From: an uncultured Lachnospiraceae bacterium
GTDB lineage: Bacteria; Bacillota_A; Clostridia; Lachnospirales; Lachnospiraceae
Assembly: GCA_947175285.1 (NCBI GenBank)
Contig: CAMWMM010000363.1
Coordinates: 1-5,476 of the forward strand
Length of the DNA stretch: 5,476 bases
Reading direction: 5' to 3'
Made by a program: the position numbers and the translations under genes. The notes beneath the pieces were generated by a model. It made no database searches. It was not told the DNA's origin and saw nothing but the letters and a program-made list of their open reading frames with translations. This document shows, piece after piece, positions 4,080-5,476 of this stretch (positions within the stretch are counted from its first letter, which is position 1; each line of letters begins with the position of its first letter).

Positions 4080-5351
4080 TCATCTGCCTACGTTCGGCAC
4101 TTCAAGCTCCTTCTGCTCTATTGAATTGGACAGATACCTAAATGTCCCATCGGCAAATGGCTGTACCACGATTATATTGGTAAAAGCAAGGTCAGAATTG
4201 TAATCAGCCCATACCCCATCTACAACAAGTGAAATTGTTCCATCTGAATTTTCTATATAATCAACAACTTCTCCAAAAGGCGGATACGGACTTGCAAATA
4301 TCATTTCATACTCATAGCTATTACTATTCTCATCATATCCACACTTTTCCCGTAATTGTTCTATTGACACTGGAAAATATATAGTCATTATCTTTTCATA
4401 TATGTCCGCAGGTATTCTCCAGTTTTCCGTCTTTAAATTTTCTCCAGTATATATCCTGTATATATCTTCAAACATACAAGGCATCAGAATATCTTCTACA
4501 TTATTGCTATCCCAATTTGTTACAAGAACATTGTAATTTATATAGCTTAACCCATATACATATTTTGCTGTTAATTCCCTGCATTTATCGGAAAGCGGCT
4601 TTATTCTCCAATATTGGCGTAAACTGGAATGGATTATCAAATCTTTATACGCATAGATAAAATAACCCTTCTCTGTCAGCTTAATTTCTGATATATCGCT
4701 GACTAAGGTATTCTTAATCTCCGGTATACCGTCCTCCTGCCAGCCAATTCCCACATAATATGTTTGTAACTCATTGTTTCTATGTATAAAAGTTATAGCT
4801 CCAATCAGTCCATCACGATTTACATTAAATATAGTCACCATTGCATCATGTTTTTTCATATATGCGGTATAGAAATCTTCAATTTTTTCATAATTTTCCA
4901 TATTGGTATCTTCCGTAACGCTAACATAGCCTGCCTTTCCAAGAATCGTAACAACTTTCCTACACTGTTCTCTTGTGAACTCTTTGATATTAGAGCCATA
5001 TGACGATTCACCTATCAGCTCTATATCTTTATACATCTCCTTGACCTGCTCTGCCGCTATCAGTGCAGCATCTTTTAATTTTTCTTTTTCCGCTTCGGTT
5101 ATCAGGCAATTCTCCGCTTGTGGAAGATACCATAAAGATGATTCTGTTCCTAATTCTGTTTCGCTTTCTTCTTCACTTTTTTCCACAATATTATTATTAA
5201 AAATTTCTACTGGTGGTTCCCAAATTTCTTCAGGAACGTCTTTCTGCCTTCCATTCCGATGTCCCACAGCAATACTTCCCATAATCACCACCACAAATAA
5301 TATCAGAAAAAATACACCCCATTTTTTAAACAGCCATTTCAGATCTTCCAC
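4080..5351 (-). CDS. Membrane-anchored DUF6070-like protein of unknown function (intact copy)
   Basis: This 423-residue protein has one N-terminal transmembrane helix at ~12-30 (GVFFLILFVVVIMGSIAVG) after positive residues (KWLFKKW), without a lipobox, so the rest should lie outside the membrane. An acidic Ser/Glu linker (~35-70, EKSEEESETELGTESS) leads to the family domain: KDAALIAAEQVKEMYKDIEL, NMENYEKIEDFYTAYM (~150-165), YGLSYINYNVLVTNWDSNNV, PADIYEKIMTIYFPV, DYIENSDGTISLVVDGV and FADGTFRYLSNSI. No catalytic motif is visible. The GTG start overlaps the upstream paralogue's stop by one base (TAGTG), with GGAG about ten bases upstream, so translation is coupled. Compared with the upstream copy it lacks the C-terminal tail containing LTEEEWKEIYG. 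The family name is from memory and not checked. Confidence 0.85.
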   Translation of the reverse strand: MEDLKWLFKKWGVFFLILFVVVIMGSIAVGHRNGRQKDVPEEIWEPPVEIFNNNIVEKSEEESETELGTESSLWYLPQAENCLITEAEKEKLKDAALIAAEQVKEMYKDIELIGESSYGSNIKEFTREQCRKVVTILGKAGYVSVTEDTNMENYEKIEDFYTAYMKKHDAMVTIFNVNRDGLIGAITFIHRNNELQTYYVGIGWQEDGIPEIKNTLVSDISEIKLTEKGYFIYAYKDLIIHSSLRQYWRIKPLSDKCRELTAKYVYGLSYINYNVLVTNWDSNNVEDILMPCMFEDIYRIYTGENLKTENWRIPADIYEKIMTIYFPVSIEQLREKCGYDENSNSYEYEMIFASPYPPFGEVVDYIENSDGTISLVVDGVWADYNSDLAFTNIIVVQPFADGTFRYLSNSIEQKELEVPNVGR

Positions 5352-5476
5352 TATTCATTTTCTCCATAAATCTCTTTCCATTCTTCCTCTGTCAAACGAT
5401 TGGAATGCCACCATATATCATAATCATCTTCCGGCAAAATCATCTGATTGGATACATATTGAAAACATTCCTCATT
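5351..5476 (-). CDS. C-terminal end of a third DUF6070-like paralogue (cut by window edge)
   Basis: The minus strand from the right edge reads 41 codons to TAG (5351-5353): NEECFQYVSNQMILPEDDYD, then IWWHSNRLTEEEWKEIYGEN and E. The start FQYVSNQMI aligns with FRYLSNSI and FQYLGNKI near the ends of the two downstream genes, so this is the end of a third tandem copy. The tail WHSNRLTEEEWKEIYG matches what I remember of the family's usual C-terminus, which the two downstream copies lack. Its TAG overlaps the next GTG start by one base, showing operon structure. The rest of the gene lies beyond the window. Confidence 0.75.
   Translation of the reverse strand, partial: NEECFQYVSNQMILPEDDYDIWWHSNRLTEEEWKEIYGENE

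Noticed and set aside
3791..4124. Two overlapping plus-strand frames rich in Phe, Ile, Leu and Ser
   Set aside because: They are mirrors of the lipoprotein signal peptide and charged linker on the minus strand; their hydrophobic look comes from antisense Lys/Glu codons.

Overview
The window looks like part of an integrative conjugative element (ICE) from a low-GC Gram-positive gut Firmicute, most likely a Clostridia/Lachnospiraceae-type host. The evidence is the AT-rich sequence, the strong Shine-Dalgarno sites, the Tn916/Tn1549-type regulatory genes, and cargo proteins that resemble uncharacterised secreted or lipoprotein families of Lachnospiraceae. The host assignment is inference from sequence style and family memory, not from a search.

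Left part (about 1-1750): the regulatory module of a Tn916-like element. On the minus strand a small sigma-70-like factor (324-764, Tn916 Orf7 type) overlaps by 17 bp a 79-residue helix-turn-helix protein (101-340, Tn916 Orf8 type). On the plus strand a divergent XRE-family repressor (1262-1594, Tn916 Orf9 type) has a strong ribosome binding site at a GTG start. The ~500 bp between the divergent genes is rich in structure: a 17-bp palindrome and a half-degenerate second copy 53 bp away (probable XRE operators), a ~69-nt long hairpin with an alternative pairing partner, a terminator-like hairpin, and two smaller leader hairpins before the sigma-factor ribosome binding site. In Tn916 the excisionase and integrase genes follow orf8, so they would be expected beyond the left edge. 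The first 100 bases carry a TTGACA box and a 15-bp palindrome that could be their promoter region.

Right part (about 1767-5476): minus-strand cargo, in the position that tet(M) holds in Tn916. It is a tandem set of at least three paralogous extracytoplasmic proteins: the last 41 codons of one at the right edge, an intact 423-residue membrane-anchored copy (4080-5351), and a 424-codon lipoprotein copy (2795-4069). A two-domain membrane-anchored protein (1767-2750) follows. The genes are close-packed (1-nt overlap, then 10-nt and ~44-nt gaps) and are probably co-transcribed from a promoter right of the window.

The main discovery is that the last two cargo genes are each broken by a single in-frame stop codon. 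TAG at 3722-3724 splits the lipoprotein paralogue and TGA at 2463-2465 splits the two-domain protein. In both cases the frame continues open on the other side, and the restored lengths make sense (424 versus 423 residues for the paralogues). The last gene also appears to lose its C-terminus at about 1787, which may mark the joint between cargo and element backbone. The function of the cargo proteins is unknown. Their minus-strand transcripts, if not terminated, would run antisense across the XRE repressor gene into the sigma-factor gene, which is the regulatory logic known for Tn916.
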